Shown in pieces: positions 50,481-58,449 of a stretch of DNA of 64,000 bases (position 1 is the first letter of the stretch; every line of letters begins with the position of its first letter). The DNA is from Actinoplanes campanulatus (lineage in GTDB: Bacteria; Actinomycetota; Actinomycetes; Mycobacteriales; Micromonosporaceae): the NCBI RefSeq assembly GCF_014647795.1, contig NZ_BMPW01000023.1:62001-126000 (forward strand), read 5' to 3'. The notes beneath the pieces are model-generated. The model did no database searches and was not told where the DNA came from. It saw nothing but the letters and a program-made list of their open reading frames with translations. The position numbers were made by a program, and so were the translations under genes.

Positions 50481-51934
50481 GGCCGGTGCCCCCGCTCCGG
50501 GTCCGGCAGCCGCCAGCCGGGTTTGCGCAGCCGGTAGAACAGGTAGGGGACGAGCAGGCCGAGCCCGAGGGCGCCGACCGCGATGATCAGGACATAAAGT
50601 GCCGTGTTGCCGCCACCGAACTGCGAGGACGGCACGAACCCGATGGCCAGGGCGGCGGAGGAGGCGGCGAAGCCGACCACGCACAACGTGCCGAGCAGCG
50701 GCGCCCGGTAGCCGCGCGGGTGGTCGGGCCGGCGGCGCCGCAGCCGCATCGCGGCCACGAACATCAGCAGGTAGGCGATGAGGTAAACCTGCGTGGTGAT
50801 CACCGAGAAGATCCAGTACGCGCTGGAGACGTCCGGGATGAACGCGTAGGCCAGGGCGATCACCGTGGTGAGGACGCCCTGCGCGACCAGGATGTTCTGT
50901 TGCACGCCGTGCTTGTTCATCCGTTGCAGGAACGGCGGCAGATAGCCCTCCTGCCGGGAGATGAGCAGCAGCCCCTTGGACGGGCCGGCCAGCCAGGTCA
51001 GCATGCCGCCCAGCGACGCGGCGACCAGCATGACGCCCACGACCGGGGTCATCCACTGCATGCCGAACTGCGCGAAGACGGTGTCGAAGGCCTGCATCAC
51101 CCCGGCCGTCAGCGACAGCTCGTCGGACGGGATGAACCAGGAGATCGCCAGTGCCGGCAGGATGAGGATCACCAGGACCAGGCCGGTGGCCAGCAGCATC
51201 GTACGCGGGAACTCCTTGGCGGGATTCCGCAGCGAACTCACGTGCACCGCGTTCATCTCCATGCCCGAGTAGGACAGGAAGTTGTTCACGATCAGCACCA
51301 GGCTGGAGATCCCGGCCCAGGCGGGCAGCAGATGGCTCGCGTCCATCGGCGCGGCGGACGCGTTGCCCTGGCCGAGGAAGATCGCGCCGAGGACCACCAG
51401 CAGCGTCCCCGGTATCAGGGTGCCGATGATCAGCCCGGCGCTGGAGAGCCCGGCCACCGACTTGGCGCCCTGGGCGGAGATCCAGACACCGGTCCAGTAG
51501 CAGACCACGATGACCAGCGCGGTCCAGACGCCGTTGGCGGCGAGGGACGGGTCGAAGACGTATGCGAGGGTGCTTGCGACGTAGGCGAGCAGGCTCGGGT
51601 AGTAGAAGATGGTCTGGGCGAACTGGCACCACACCGCGAGGAAGCCCATCGGCTTGGAGATGCCCTCGGCCACCCAGTTGTAGACGCCGCCGGTCCAGCC
51701 GGAGGCGAGCTCGGCGGAGACCAGCGCGGTCGGCAGCAGGAAGACGATGGCCGGCACCAGGTACAGGAAGATCGCGGCCAGCCCGTAGACCGCCATGGTC
51801 GGCGACGGCCGCAGGCTCGCCACGGAGCTGGTGGTCATCAGCGCCAGCGCCACCCACGAGATGTACGCCGTGCCGGGCAGCGCCTTCCCCTGCCGTGCCG
51901 GGCTCCCCGCCGCGGCCGCGCCCGTCGCGCTCAT
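50477..51934 (-). CDS. APC-family amino acid antiporter/permease (GadC-like)
   Basis: The 485-residue membrane protein starts at ATG 51934, overlapping the 71-residue protein's stop by four bases. It has about twelve hydrophobic segments with APC landmarks: YISWVALALMTTSSVASLRPSP near the start, PTALVSAELASGWTGGVYNWVAEGISKPMGFLAVW, and NFLSYSGMEMNAVHVSSLRNPAKEFPRTML. This resembles glutamate:GABA and related antiporters. The operon also includes a 71-residue protein, a CrtC-like protein and a small membrane protein; how they relate is unknown. Confidence 0.9.
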   Translation of the reverse strand: MSATGAAAAGSPARQGKALPGTAYISWVALALMTTSSVASLRPSPTMAVYGLAAIFLYLVPAIVFLLPTALVSAELASGWTGGVYNWVAEGISKPMGFLAVWCQFAQTIFYYPSLLAYVASTLAYVFDPSLAANGVWTALVIVVCYWTGVWISAQGAKSVAGLSSAGLIIGTLIPGTLLVVLGAIFLGQGNASAAPMDASHLLPAWAGISSLVLIVNNFLSYSGMEMNAVHVSSLRNPAKEFPRTMLLATGLVLVILILPALAISWFIPSDELSLTAGVMQAFDTVFAQFGMQWMTPVVGVMLVAASLGGMLTWLAGPSKGLLLISRQEGYLPPFLQRMNKHGVQQNILVAQGVLTTVIALAYAFIPDVSSAYWIFSVITTQVYLIAYLLMFVAAMRLRRRRPDHPRGYRAPLLGTLCVVGFAASSAALAIGFVPSSQFGGGNTALYVLIIAVGALGLGLLVPYLFYRLRKPGWRLPDPERGHRP

Positions 51935-52146
51935 CGTGTCCCCGCCGCTGCCAGGGAGACTTCGGCGTCGGGTTCGTGGCTGATGCGGTTGCGCAGGTCG
52001 CGGCGGCACAGCTCGATGACCCACCTCCACGCCATGTGGCCGGTGATCTCGGAGAAGTGCTTGATGATCCCCCCGATGCAGCCGGTGACGAAACCCAGCA
52101 GCAGCGCGAGACGGTAGCGCCGCCGCGCCGGATCGGTCGTGATCAG
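51931..52146 (-). CDS. 71-residue membrane-associated protein with a non-standard start
   Basis: A leftward frame of 71 codons ends at TGA 51931-51933, overlapping the antiporter ATG by four bases. Third positions are strongly GC-biased and the product (ITTDPARRRYRLALLLGFVT then GCIGGIIKHFSEITGHMAWRWVIELCRRDLRNRI) has a short hydrophobic helix and basic tail, so it is coding. No ATG, GTG or TTG lies between the preceding in-frame stop and the first part; CTG 52146, with GGACAG ahead, is the only plausible near-cognate start. A frameshift linking it to the frame starting at 52180 is the alternative. Confidence 0.6.
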   Translation of the reverse strand: MITTDPARRRYRLALLLGFVTGCIGGIIKHFSEITGHMAWRWVIELCRRDLRNRISHEPDAEVSLAAAGTR

Positions 52147-52176
52147 ATGAAGCTGTCCGGTGGCCGGCGGCTGTCA

Positions 52177-53445
52177 TCACGGCGTGCTCTTCGGCGGGGA
52201 GCTACCCATGCCGAACTGGGCGTTCTCCAGCGTGCCCTCGCCGTTGCCGGTGGCGGTGAGCCCGGCGGCGTCGAGTTCGAACCCGATCGTGGTGTCGTAG
52301 CGGGTGTACCAGACCTGGTCGATGCCGAGCCTGGTCATGGTGGCCTGCTGCGCCGCGCTCGGGTCGGTGAGGTACTGCCGGGCGACGATCAGGTTCTCGG
52401 TGTCGGTCATGGTGACCCGGGCGTGGTCGGTGCCGTTGGCGTAACGCCAGTCCACCGTGGCGTAGTAGTCCTTCGGGTAGGCCGGGTCGGGGTGCGGCCG
52501 CGGATCGAGTTCGGTGGCCGTGATCGCCCGTGGATCGAAGGAGGCGATCAACCGTTTACCGGTCCGCGTGTCGTCGACCAGCAGGATCGGCTGGGACGAG
52601 GAGTCGTACTCGGGACGCAGACGGAAGTCGACGCCGATGACGGCGTACTGGTCGATGCTGCCGCGCCCCCAGCGCCAGTGGTCGACGAACTCGGCAAAGG
52701 GGACGTTGCCCCAGTTGTGGTCGTGGTAGCCCCGGCCGGCGAACCGCCGTCGCTTTCCGGCGACGGTGATGGTGCCCGAGGCCTCTCCGGCGGGCACCGC
52801 CGCGAACCAGGCCTGGTACCTGTCGGTGTCATTGAGGAAGCGGAAGCCGGTCCCCGGCCGGAACGGCGAGACGAGGCTGGTCAGCGTGAGGTCGATCGCG
52901 AGATCCCCGTCGGCGCCCCGCATGCGGTAGGTCTTGAGGTCGCCCTTGAACGTGAACGGGCCGACGCGCACGTCGCAGCGATCGGTGCTGGAGGTGAAGT
53001 CGTCCCAGGTGTAGTTCTTCACGACGCGGTGGTTGGTGCCGTCCGGCTCGGTGATGATGAGGCTGACACCGGGCGCCCGGTCGGCTTCGGTGGCGTCGGG
53101 CTCGAACCCGTCGGTGGGTCTGGTCTTCAGGGTGAAGGAGACGACGGTGCCGTCGTCGCCGGTGAAATCGGAGTACCACCATTCGTACGCGTCGGGGTCG
53201 GCGTTGACGGCGGCGGTGCGGAACCCGTCCTCCCACTGCTGGTGATAGCTCGGGGACAACCCCACTCGCGCGAAGTCGGCCGGTCTGTTGCCGACCCAGT
53301 TGGCGGTGTAACCGTTCGGCGGCGGCGTGCCCGGGGCGGCCCGTACCGGGTCGCGCCCGAGCACGGTTGCGGTGGCCGGGACCAGAAGCCCGGCGGTGGC
53401 CCCCTGCAACAGGGTTCGCCTGCTGGTCCGTGCGGTGTGGTTCAT
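52177..53445 (-). CDS. Tat-exported CrtC/AttH-like (carotenoid 1,2-hydratase fold) protein
   Basis: I chose ATG 53445 (MNHTARTSRRTLL) with GAAGGA ahead; upstream codons are not protein-like. The signal has a Tat-style SRRTLLQGATAGLL motif, so the 422-residue protein folds before export. The lipocalin-like body matches CrtC/AttH proteins: DAYEWWYSDFTGDDGTVVSF, GRGYHDHNWGNVPFAEFVDHWRWGRG, ending in a C-terminal beta domain. CrtC hydrates carotenoids, but no carotenoid genes are here and it is exported, so a different lipid or polyene substrate is likely. It is first in a four-gene operon. Confidence 0.87.
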   Translation of the reverse strand: MNHTARTSRRTLLQGATAGLLVPATATVLGRDPVRAAPGTPPPNGYTANWVGNRPADFARVGLSPSYHQQWEDGFRTAAVNADPDAYEWWYSDFTGDDGTVVSFTLKTRPTDGFEPDATEADRAPGVSLIITEPDGTNHRVVKNYTWDDFTSSTDRCDVRVGPFTFKGDLKTYRMRGADGDLAIDLTLTSLVSPFRPGTGFRFLNDTDRYQAWFAAVPAGEASGTITVAGKRRRFAGRGYHDHNWGNVPFAEFVDHWRWGRGSIDQYAVIGVDFRLRPEYDSSSQPILLVDDTRTGKRLIASFDPRAITATELDPRPHPDPAYPKDYYATVDWRYANGTDHARVTMTDTENLIVARQYLTDPSAAQQATMTRLGIDQVWYTRYDTTIGFELDAAGLTATGNGEGTLENAQFGMGSSPPKSTP

Positions 53446-53598
53446 GTCCTTCGCCTCCGGCGTCGCTGCCGCGATCTGACGAAATCCAAGGCAATTTCGC
53501 GTCTGTTCCGGTGCGGCGCTGACCGCGATACCCGGGACGACCGCATACACGGCCGCTATCGTGCGCCACCGCTGCGCTCAGCCGAGCGGTCGGCGATT

Positions 53599-53613
53599 TA
53601 CGGCATTGCCGTA
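53599..53613. promoter_or_regulatory. TACGGC-ATT-GCCGTA inverted repeat between divergent genes
   Basis: Perfect 6+3+6 bp repeat, 13 bases before the kinase start, followed at once by TATTAT. It may be an operator or part of the kinase promoter. The 180-bp gap between the CrtC-like and kinase genes is otherwise unremarkable. Confidence 0.35.
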
Positions 53614-53625
53614 TTATGTGAGTAT

Positions 53626-55234
53626 GTGGGGTTTTTGTCTCGTGGCCGATGGCGCTTCGCCGCGCTGCCACTGACTGTCTGGCTGGTCCTGACCCTCGTC
53701 GGGCTTAGCGGCGTCGCGGCCCTGGAGCGCGCCAACCATGACGGCCTGGTCCTGCGGTTCCGCCATCGGGTCGGGCTGGCGGCGAACTTCGTCACCGGTC
53801 TCGTCCACGATCAGATCGAACACCAGCGCTGGCAGGCGATGACGTTCCTCAACACCCCCGTCGTCACGGAACGTGACTTCCTCCGCGTCGTCGAGGGGTC
53901 GGGCTTTCCGGCGGCGGTCCTGCTCGACACCCACGGGCGGGTGCTACGTGTGGCCCCGGCCGGCGCGCTACCCCTCGGACAGGATCTGACCGAACACCAT
54001 CCACACCTGGCCGTCGCGGTACGCCAGGGCCGGCCGGCCGTGTCCTCGGTGATCACCTCGATCGCACACGGTCTGCCGGTGGTGAACATCGCGGTGCCCT
54101 TCGACGCCCCCGGCGGACGGCGAGTGTTCGCTGGATCGGCCGAGATCGCCGACAACCCGCTGTCGGCGTTCCTGTCCACCGCGATTCCCCCGCCCGGAGG
54201 TCCATCTCGACCTGGTCGACGCCTCCGGCACGCTCATCGCCGCCAATCAGGACGCCACCGGCGGCGTGCCGCTGCCCACCGCCCTCGACGCGGAACTCGC
54301 CGCGGCACGGCGAGGGCAGCAGCAGGGCCGGTTCCAGCAGGACGGCCGATGGTGGCGCTTCGTCACCCTGCCCGTCCCCGGCACCCCATGGCTGCTCACC
54401 GCGACCGCCACCGAGAGCTACCTGTTCGCGGCGGTGGCCGGCGCCGAACTGGGGACCCGCGTGGCCGTTCTCACCGCCGCCGCCGGGCTGCTGGTGGTCG
54501 GCGCGGTCGCCCGTACCCGGCGCGGTCGCCGGGAGCTGCGCCGGGCGAACGCGCAGCTGAGCGGTTTCATCACCATGCTCAGTCACGACGTGCGCCAGCC
54601 ACTGGGTTCCGTCGTGTCCTACGGTGCGATCCTGCTCGAGGAATGGGCGGATCTGGAGGAGGAGGTCAAACACCGCTATGTCCAGCGCATCACCGCCGGC
54701 GGGCACCGCGCCGACCGCATCGTCGAGGAGATCCTCACCCTGTCCCGGCTCGACGCCGGCGCCATCACCGCGCATCCCGTGCCGGTGAACATCGGCCACG
54801 CCGTCCGGCAGGCGGTCGACGACCAGGGCCTCGATCCCGGTTACCGGATCGCCGTCACCGCGGACGACGAAGCCACCGCCCTCGCCGACCCCGCCTTCCT
54901 CCGGCTCATCCTCGGCAACCTGATCGGCAACGCCGTCAAGTACGGCAGCCCACCGATCGACATCACCGTCACCGCCACCGCGGACAACCTGACCATCCAG
55001 GTCAGCGACCACGGTGAAGGCGTGCCACCGCCGTTCGTGGGCCAACTGTTCGACCGCTTCGCCCGCGCGGAGACCGGCGTGGCCACCACCAAACCCGGCA
55101 CCGGGCTCGGCCTCTACCTCGCCCATCAACTCGCCACCGCCAGCGGCCTGCGACTCGATTACCGGCCAGGCCGGCCGCGCGGGGCGATCTTCACTCTCAC
55201 CCTGCCGCCAGGTCCCGTTCCAGCGGCGCCGTGA
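53626..55234 (+). pseudogene. Sensor histidine kinase interrupted by a one-base frameshift
   Basis: From GTG 53626 the frame encodes a membrane helix (FAALPLTVWLVLTLVGLSGVAAL) and an extracellular sensor with AVLLDTHGRVLRVAPAG and VFAGSAEIADNPLSAFLS, to about 54186. A run of five C (54187-54191) is then followed, in the +1 frame, by a continuation VHLDLVDASGTLIAANQDATGG, a second helix (VAVLTAAAGLLVVGAVA), the DHp histidine in MLSHDVRQPLGSVV, NLIGNAVKYG, and GTGLGLYLAHQL. The span is 1609 bases, one more than a multiple of three; removing one C gives about 535 residues. Sequencing error or a real lesion cannot be told apart. Confidence 0.85.
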
Positions 55235-55239
55235 TCGCC

Positions 55240-55256
55240 CGCCCCGCACCGGGGCG
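55240..55256. terminator. Small hairpin between convergent kinase and flavoprotein genes
   Basis: CGCCCC (55240-55245) pairs with GGGGCG (55251-55256) across GCACC. It lies between the two stop codons and could terminate both transcripts; the stem is short. Confidence 0.5.
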
Positions 55257-56558
55257 TCAACCCGCGAGGCGGAACAGTTCGGCGTGCACCTGGCGGGACG
55301 GGACCTTGAGGCGGCGCAGGCCGGCCAGGACCGCCTCGGTCAGGGCGGCCGGGCCGCACACGTACACGTCGCGGTCGGTGATGTCGGGGACCATGGCCCG
55401 CAGCCGGTCCGGGTGGAAGGGCTGGTTGCCGGGCCCGGTCCGGCCGGTCAGCAGGTGCAGCCGGGCGCCCCGGGCGGCGGCCAGGTTGCGCAGTTCGCCG
55501 AGCAGGACCGCGTCGGAGCCGCCGCGGACCCGGTAGAGGACGATCACGTCGTCGCCGATCCGCGGGTCCTCCAGCAGGGACCGGATCGGGGTGACGCCGA
55601 TGCCGCCGGCGATCAGCAGGGTCGCGGTGCGGGCCCGCCGGTCCAGGGTGAACGCCCCGTACGGCCCTTCGGCGAACACCCGCGACCCGACCGGCAGGTC
55701 CCGCAGCCCGGCCGTGGTGCCGCCGACCGCCTTGGCGGTGAGCCGCAGCGACCGCCCGTTCGGCGCGGCCGACAGCGAGAACGGGTTGACCTGCCACCAG
55801 CGGTTGTGCCCGGGGAACCGCCACAGGAAGAACTGCCCGGCCCGGGCTCCCAGCCTCTCCAGGTCGCGGCCGGTCACGTGGACCGACACCACGTCGTCGG
55901 ACTCGGGCACCACGGCGGCCACCCGCAGCCGGTGCCGGGAGTTGCGGACCAGCGGCACGATCACCCGGTTGGCCAGCAGCGCGCCGAGCACGAACGCCCA
56001 CAGCCCCCACCAGTACACCTTCGTCGCCAGGTTGGTGGTGAAGGCGGTGCCCTCGACGTACTGGTGGATCAGGCCGAGCACCAGGACGGCGTAGAGCAGC
56101 AGGTGGACGGCGTGCCAGGCCTCGTAGGAGAGGCGGCGGCGGGCGGCCCGGATCGACAGCGCCACGACCAGCACGATGAGGGCGACCGCGATCATGCCGA
56201 GCAGCGCCGGCCACTGCTTCGCCAGGGTCAGCGCGGTGGCCGGCACCGGGTCGCGGCCGGCCCGGGCGAACCCCACGATCACCCAGGCCGGGTGCAGCAG
56301 GGCCAGCCAGAACACGGTGAGCCCGGTCCGCCGGTGCCAGCGGGTCAGCCGGTCCATGCCGAACGACCGGTCGAGCAGCGGCAATCGGGAGATCAGCAGC
56401 ACCTGTACGGCCAGGGCGAACGCCAGGTACAGCCCGAGGAGGCGGCCGGCGGCGCCGATCAGGTTGTAGGCGGGCGGCCGGCCGAACAGGAACAGGACGT
56501 GGACGGCGACCAGGTTGACCACGAGGAACACCGCGACCGCGGCACGCGCGAGGATCAT
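55257..56558 (-). CDS. Ferric-reductase-like membrane flavoprotein (FAD/NAD oxidoreductase)
   Basis: The 433-residue protein has six or so transmembrane segments in its first 200 residues with histidines for haem (WHRRTGLTVFWLALLHPAW, YEAWHAVHLLLYAVLVLGLIHQY), as in the ferric reductase transmembrane family. The C-terminal half is an FNR-type domain: NPFSLSAAP (FAD), LLIAGGIGVTPIRSLL (NAD) and VYVCGPAALTEAVLAGL. It would move electrons from NAD(P)H across the membrane to a metal or quinone-like acceptor. Single gene; natural acceptor unknown. Confidence 0.93.
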   Translation of the reverse strand: MILARAAVAVFLVVNLVAVHVLFLFGRPPAYNLIGAAGRLLGLYLAFALAVQVLLISRLPLLDRSFGMDRLTRWHRRTGLTVFWLALLHPAWVIVGFARAGRDPVPATALTLAKQWPALLGMIAVALIVLVVALSIRAARRRLSYEAWHAVHLLLYAVLVLGLIHQYVEGTAFTTNLATKVYWWGLWAFVLGALLANRVIVPLVRNSRHRLRVAAVVPESDDVVSVHVTGRDLERLGARAGQFFLWRFPGHNRWWQVNPFSLSAAPNGRSLRLTAKAVGGTTAGLRDLPVGSRVFAEGPYGAFTLDRRARTATLLIAGGIGVTPIRSLLEDPRIGDDVIVLYRVRGGSDAVLLGELRNLAAARGARLHLLTGRTGPGNQPFHPDRLRAMVPDITDRDVYVCGPAALTEAVLAGLRRLKVPSRQVHAELFRLAG

Positions 56559-56648
56559 CCGCTCTCCCCCAGCTGGACCTCCATCATGGGGGGTGTACCG
56601 CGGTCGGCGCCGTCCGGTTCAAGACAGTCCGGAATTGTTTCTCAAGAA

Positions 56649-56722
56649 TGGAAGCCGCAACCGGATTCGAACCGGTGTCGATCGTTTTGCAGACGATTCC
56701 CTAACCACTCGGGCATGCGGCC
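56649..56722 (-). tRNA. tRNA-Cys (GCA)
   Basis: The cloverleaf is complete: acceptor GGCCGCA/TGCGGCT, D-arm CCC...GGG, anticodon stem ATCGT/ACGAT around loop CTGCAAA with anticodon GCA, T-arm ACCGG-TTCGAAT-CCGGT, discriminator U73 (typical of tRNA-Cys) and an encoded CCA. It follows tRNA-Tyr by 12 bases in the same direction, so they are probably cotranscribed. Confidence 0.95.
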
Positions 56723-56734
56723 GTAAAAATGGCG

Positions 56735-56818
56735 TGCGGGCGACAGGATTCGAACCTGCTCAGCGCTTTGGCGACCGGTTTACAGCCGGCCCCGACTCTC
56801 CCACGTCGGCGCGCCCGC
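56735..56818 (-). tRNA. tRNA-Tyr (GTA), class II with long variable arm
   Basis: Acceptor GCGGGCG pairs with CGCCCGC, anticodon stem GCCGG/CCGGT encloses CTGTAAA with anticodon GTA, and a long variable arm (GCCAAAGCGCTGAGC region) precedes the T-arm GCAGG-TTCGAAT-CCTGT. Discriminator is A. No CCA is encoded, unlike the neighbouring tRNA-Cys, so CCA must be added enzymatically. Confidence 0.95.
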
Positions 56819-56823
56819 TCGGG

Positions 56824-56864
56824 TGAAAAGAAACGCCGCCCGCTCCCAGCAGGGGACGGGCGGC
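56824..56864 (-). terminator. Rho-independent terminator of the sigma-factor operon
   Basis: GCCGCCCG (56835-56842) pairs perfectly with CGGGCGGC (56857-56864). Read leftward, the stem is followed by GTTTCTTTT (56824-56834), a good T-tract, one of the few intrinsic terminators here with one. It ends the transcript from the gene at 56996 before the tRNA pair. Confidence 0.85.
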
Positions 56865-56995
56865 GCGGCAAGCATCGCGAACGACTCTAGCCACACCACC
56901 GGTCCGGGGCATAACAGACGCGACACATAGCCGATCTCCTTCTAGAGCCGTTCGAAGCTGTGGCCCACATTAATCGAGAGCCGGGAAACACGCAA

Positions 56996-57841
56996 CTATT
57001 TGAATCGGTCGCCGGTGGCGAACTCCACCAGTCGGTCGATGGTGAATGGCAGCGACTCCAGCGGTTTCCCGCCCTCGCCGTTGGTGGACAGTCCCTGCGC
57101 GACGAAGACGACGGTGTCGTCCGGGTGCTGGAAGGCGACCCACTGGTCGACCCCGTCGCGCCCGCTCGGCCCGGCCACGATGCCGGCCTCCTCCCCCGGG
57201 CGGACTTCGCGCTTCTCGCAGGAACCGCCGATCCCCCAGAACGACTGGGCCAGCTCGCAGGGGTCGGCCGGCAGGTCGTTGCCGGGCCCGTGGACCTCGA
57301 CCAGGATCTGCCCGGTCCCGCCGTCCTTGACCAGCGGCACCGACACCAGGTACGCCCAGTGGTCGCCCTCGACGGTGGCCTGGTGGTAGCGCCACGGGAT
57401 GTCCTCCGGCCCGGTCCCGTTCGGCACCGTGTAGCCGGCCGGCGCCACCTCGATCAGCTTCTCGAGCAGCGCCACACCGTGCTGGTAGTGCTCGCCGGAG
57501 TCCGCGGTGGCGTCGCCGCTCGCCTCGGCCGGCCAGGACGGCTTGGTGTTCTCGTCCGACGGCACCTGCCCGGACGGGAAGGCCGTGGGGAACGCCTCCA
57601 CCGGCGCGGACGGTCCGGCGGCCGGTGCCCAGGCCGTACCCCCGCCAAGGTGGCCCTGACCGGGCAGGGCCGCGAGGGTGACGCCCAGGACGACCACCGC
57701 GGTGCCGGCACAGGCCAGGATGTTGCGCCGCCGGGCGGCGCGGCGGGCAGTGACGAGCGCCGTCCGCGACTCCATCGGTGGCGGCTCGGAGTGCTGTGTG
57801 ATGGTGGCGCGCATGGCGGTGCGAAGCTCGTTCTCGTCCAT
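56996..57841 (-). CDS. Membrane protein paired with a SigE-type sigma factor, possible anti-sigma factor
   Basis: The start ATG 57841 (MDENELRTAM) gives 281 residues. The cytoplasmic head (about 1-40, ending RAARRRNI) precedes one helix (LACAGTAVVVLGVTLAAL) and an outer domain of 220 residues (AAGPSAPVEAFPTAFPSG linker, then DIPWRYHQATVEGDHWAYLVSVPLVKDGGTGQILVEVHGPG). The layout and 12-bp spacing to the sigma gene fit the anti-sigma or lipoprotein-like partners of SigE-group factors. No zinc anti-sigma motif is visible, so the role is inferred. Confidence 0.78.
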   Translation of the reverse strand: MDENELRTAMRATITQHSEPPPMESRTALVTARRAARRRNILACAGTAVVVLGVTLAALPGQGHLGGGTAWAPAAGPSAPVEAFPTAFPSGQVPSDENTKPSWPAEASGDATADSGEHYQHGVALLEKLIEVAPAGYTVPNGTGPEDIPWRYHQATVEGDHWAYLVSVPLVKDGGTGQILVEVHGPGNDLPADPCELAQSFWGIGGSCEKREVRPGEEAGIVAGPSGRDGVDQWVAFQHPDDTVVFVAQGLSTNGEGGKPLESLPFTIDRLVEFATGDRFK

Positions 57842-57852
57842 GGGAGGTCCCC

Positions 57853-58347
57853 TCAGTCGGCGTTCACGGGATGGGCGACCAGCGTGCGCAGCGTGTCGAG
57901 GCCGCGTGCCGCCTGGCTCTTGACGGTTCCCGCGGAACAACCGAGTGCCGCCGCGGTCTCCTCCACGGACAGGTCCTGCCAGTAGCGGAGCACCAGCACG
58001 GCCCGCTGCCGGGCCGGCACCCGGGCGAGCGCACCGAGCAGCGTCACCCGGTCGTCGGACGGCTCCGGGGCCGCGGCCCGCTCGATCCGGGTCTCCTGCG
58101 GCCGCTCCCGCCGCCACCAGCCCCACCGTCCCTCGTCGATGAAGGTCGAGATCAGGACCCGGCGGACGTACGGGTCGAGCGACTCGTGCCGCTGGACCCG
58201 GTTCCACCGCAGGTAGAGCTTGGTGAAGGTCTGCTGAACCAGGTCCTCCGCACGGTGCCAGTCACCGCAGAGCAGGAACGCCGTCGCCCGCATGGCGGAC
58301 GATCTGGCCGCGAAGTACTCGGCGAACGCCTCGTCGCGGTCGGTCAT
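57853..58347 (-). CDS. SigE-family extracytoplasmic function sigma factor
   Basis: The 164-residue protein has region 2 (FLLCGDWHRAEDLVQQTFTKLYLRWNRV, -10 recognition) and region 4 (ARVPARQRAVLVLRYWQDLSVEETAAALGCSAGTVKSQAARGLDTLR, -35 recognition), as in the SigE-like group common in streptomycetes and relatives. It is the first gene of a two-gene operon with a membrane partner and probably controls envelope-stress genes. Confidence 0.94.
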   Translation of the reverse strand: MTDRDEAFAEYFAARSSAMRATAFLLCGDWHRAEDLVQQTFTKLYLRWNRVQRHESLDPYVRRVLISTFIDEGRWGWWRRERPQETRIERAAAPEPSDDRVTLLGALARVPARQRAVLVLRYWQDLSVEETAAALGCSAGTVKSQAARGLDTLRTLVAHPVNAD

Positions 58348-58413
58348 CAGGTCTCCATCCCGTCGGTCCCGCTAAACACGAGGCAAGCACCGGGGAGGGT
58401 TGCATACGAATGT

Positions 58414-58437
58414 GGGAGGCCGCCGGAGCGGCCTCCC
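58414..58437 (-). terminator. Terminator hairpin after the TAXI gene
   Basis: GGGAGGCCGC (58414-58423) pairs perfectly with GCGGCCTCCC (58428-58437) around a 4-base loop, 13 bases after the TAXI binding-protein stop. Confidence 0.8.
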
Positions 58438-58449
58438 ATCATCCGGTCG

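Noticed and set aside
51562-55017. A 1151-codon plus-strand frame
   Set aside because: It is a shadow of the antiporter and CrtC-like genes that then enters the sensor half of the frameshifted kinase; only the part from 53626 is real.
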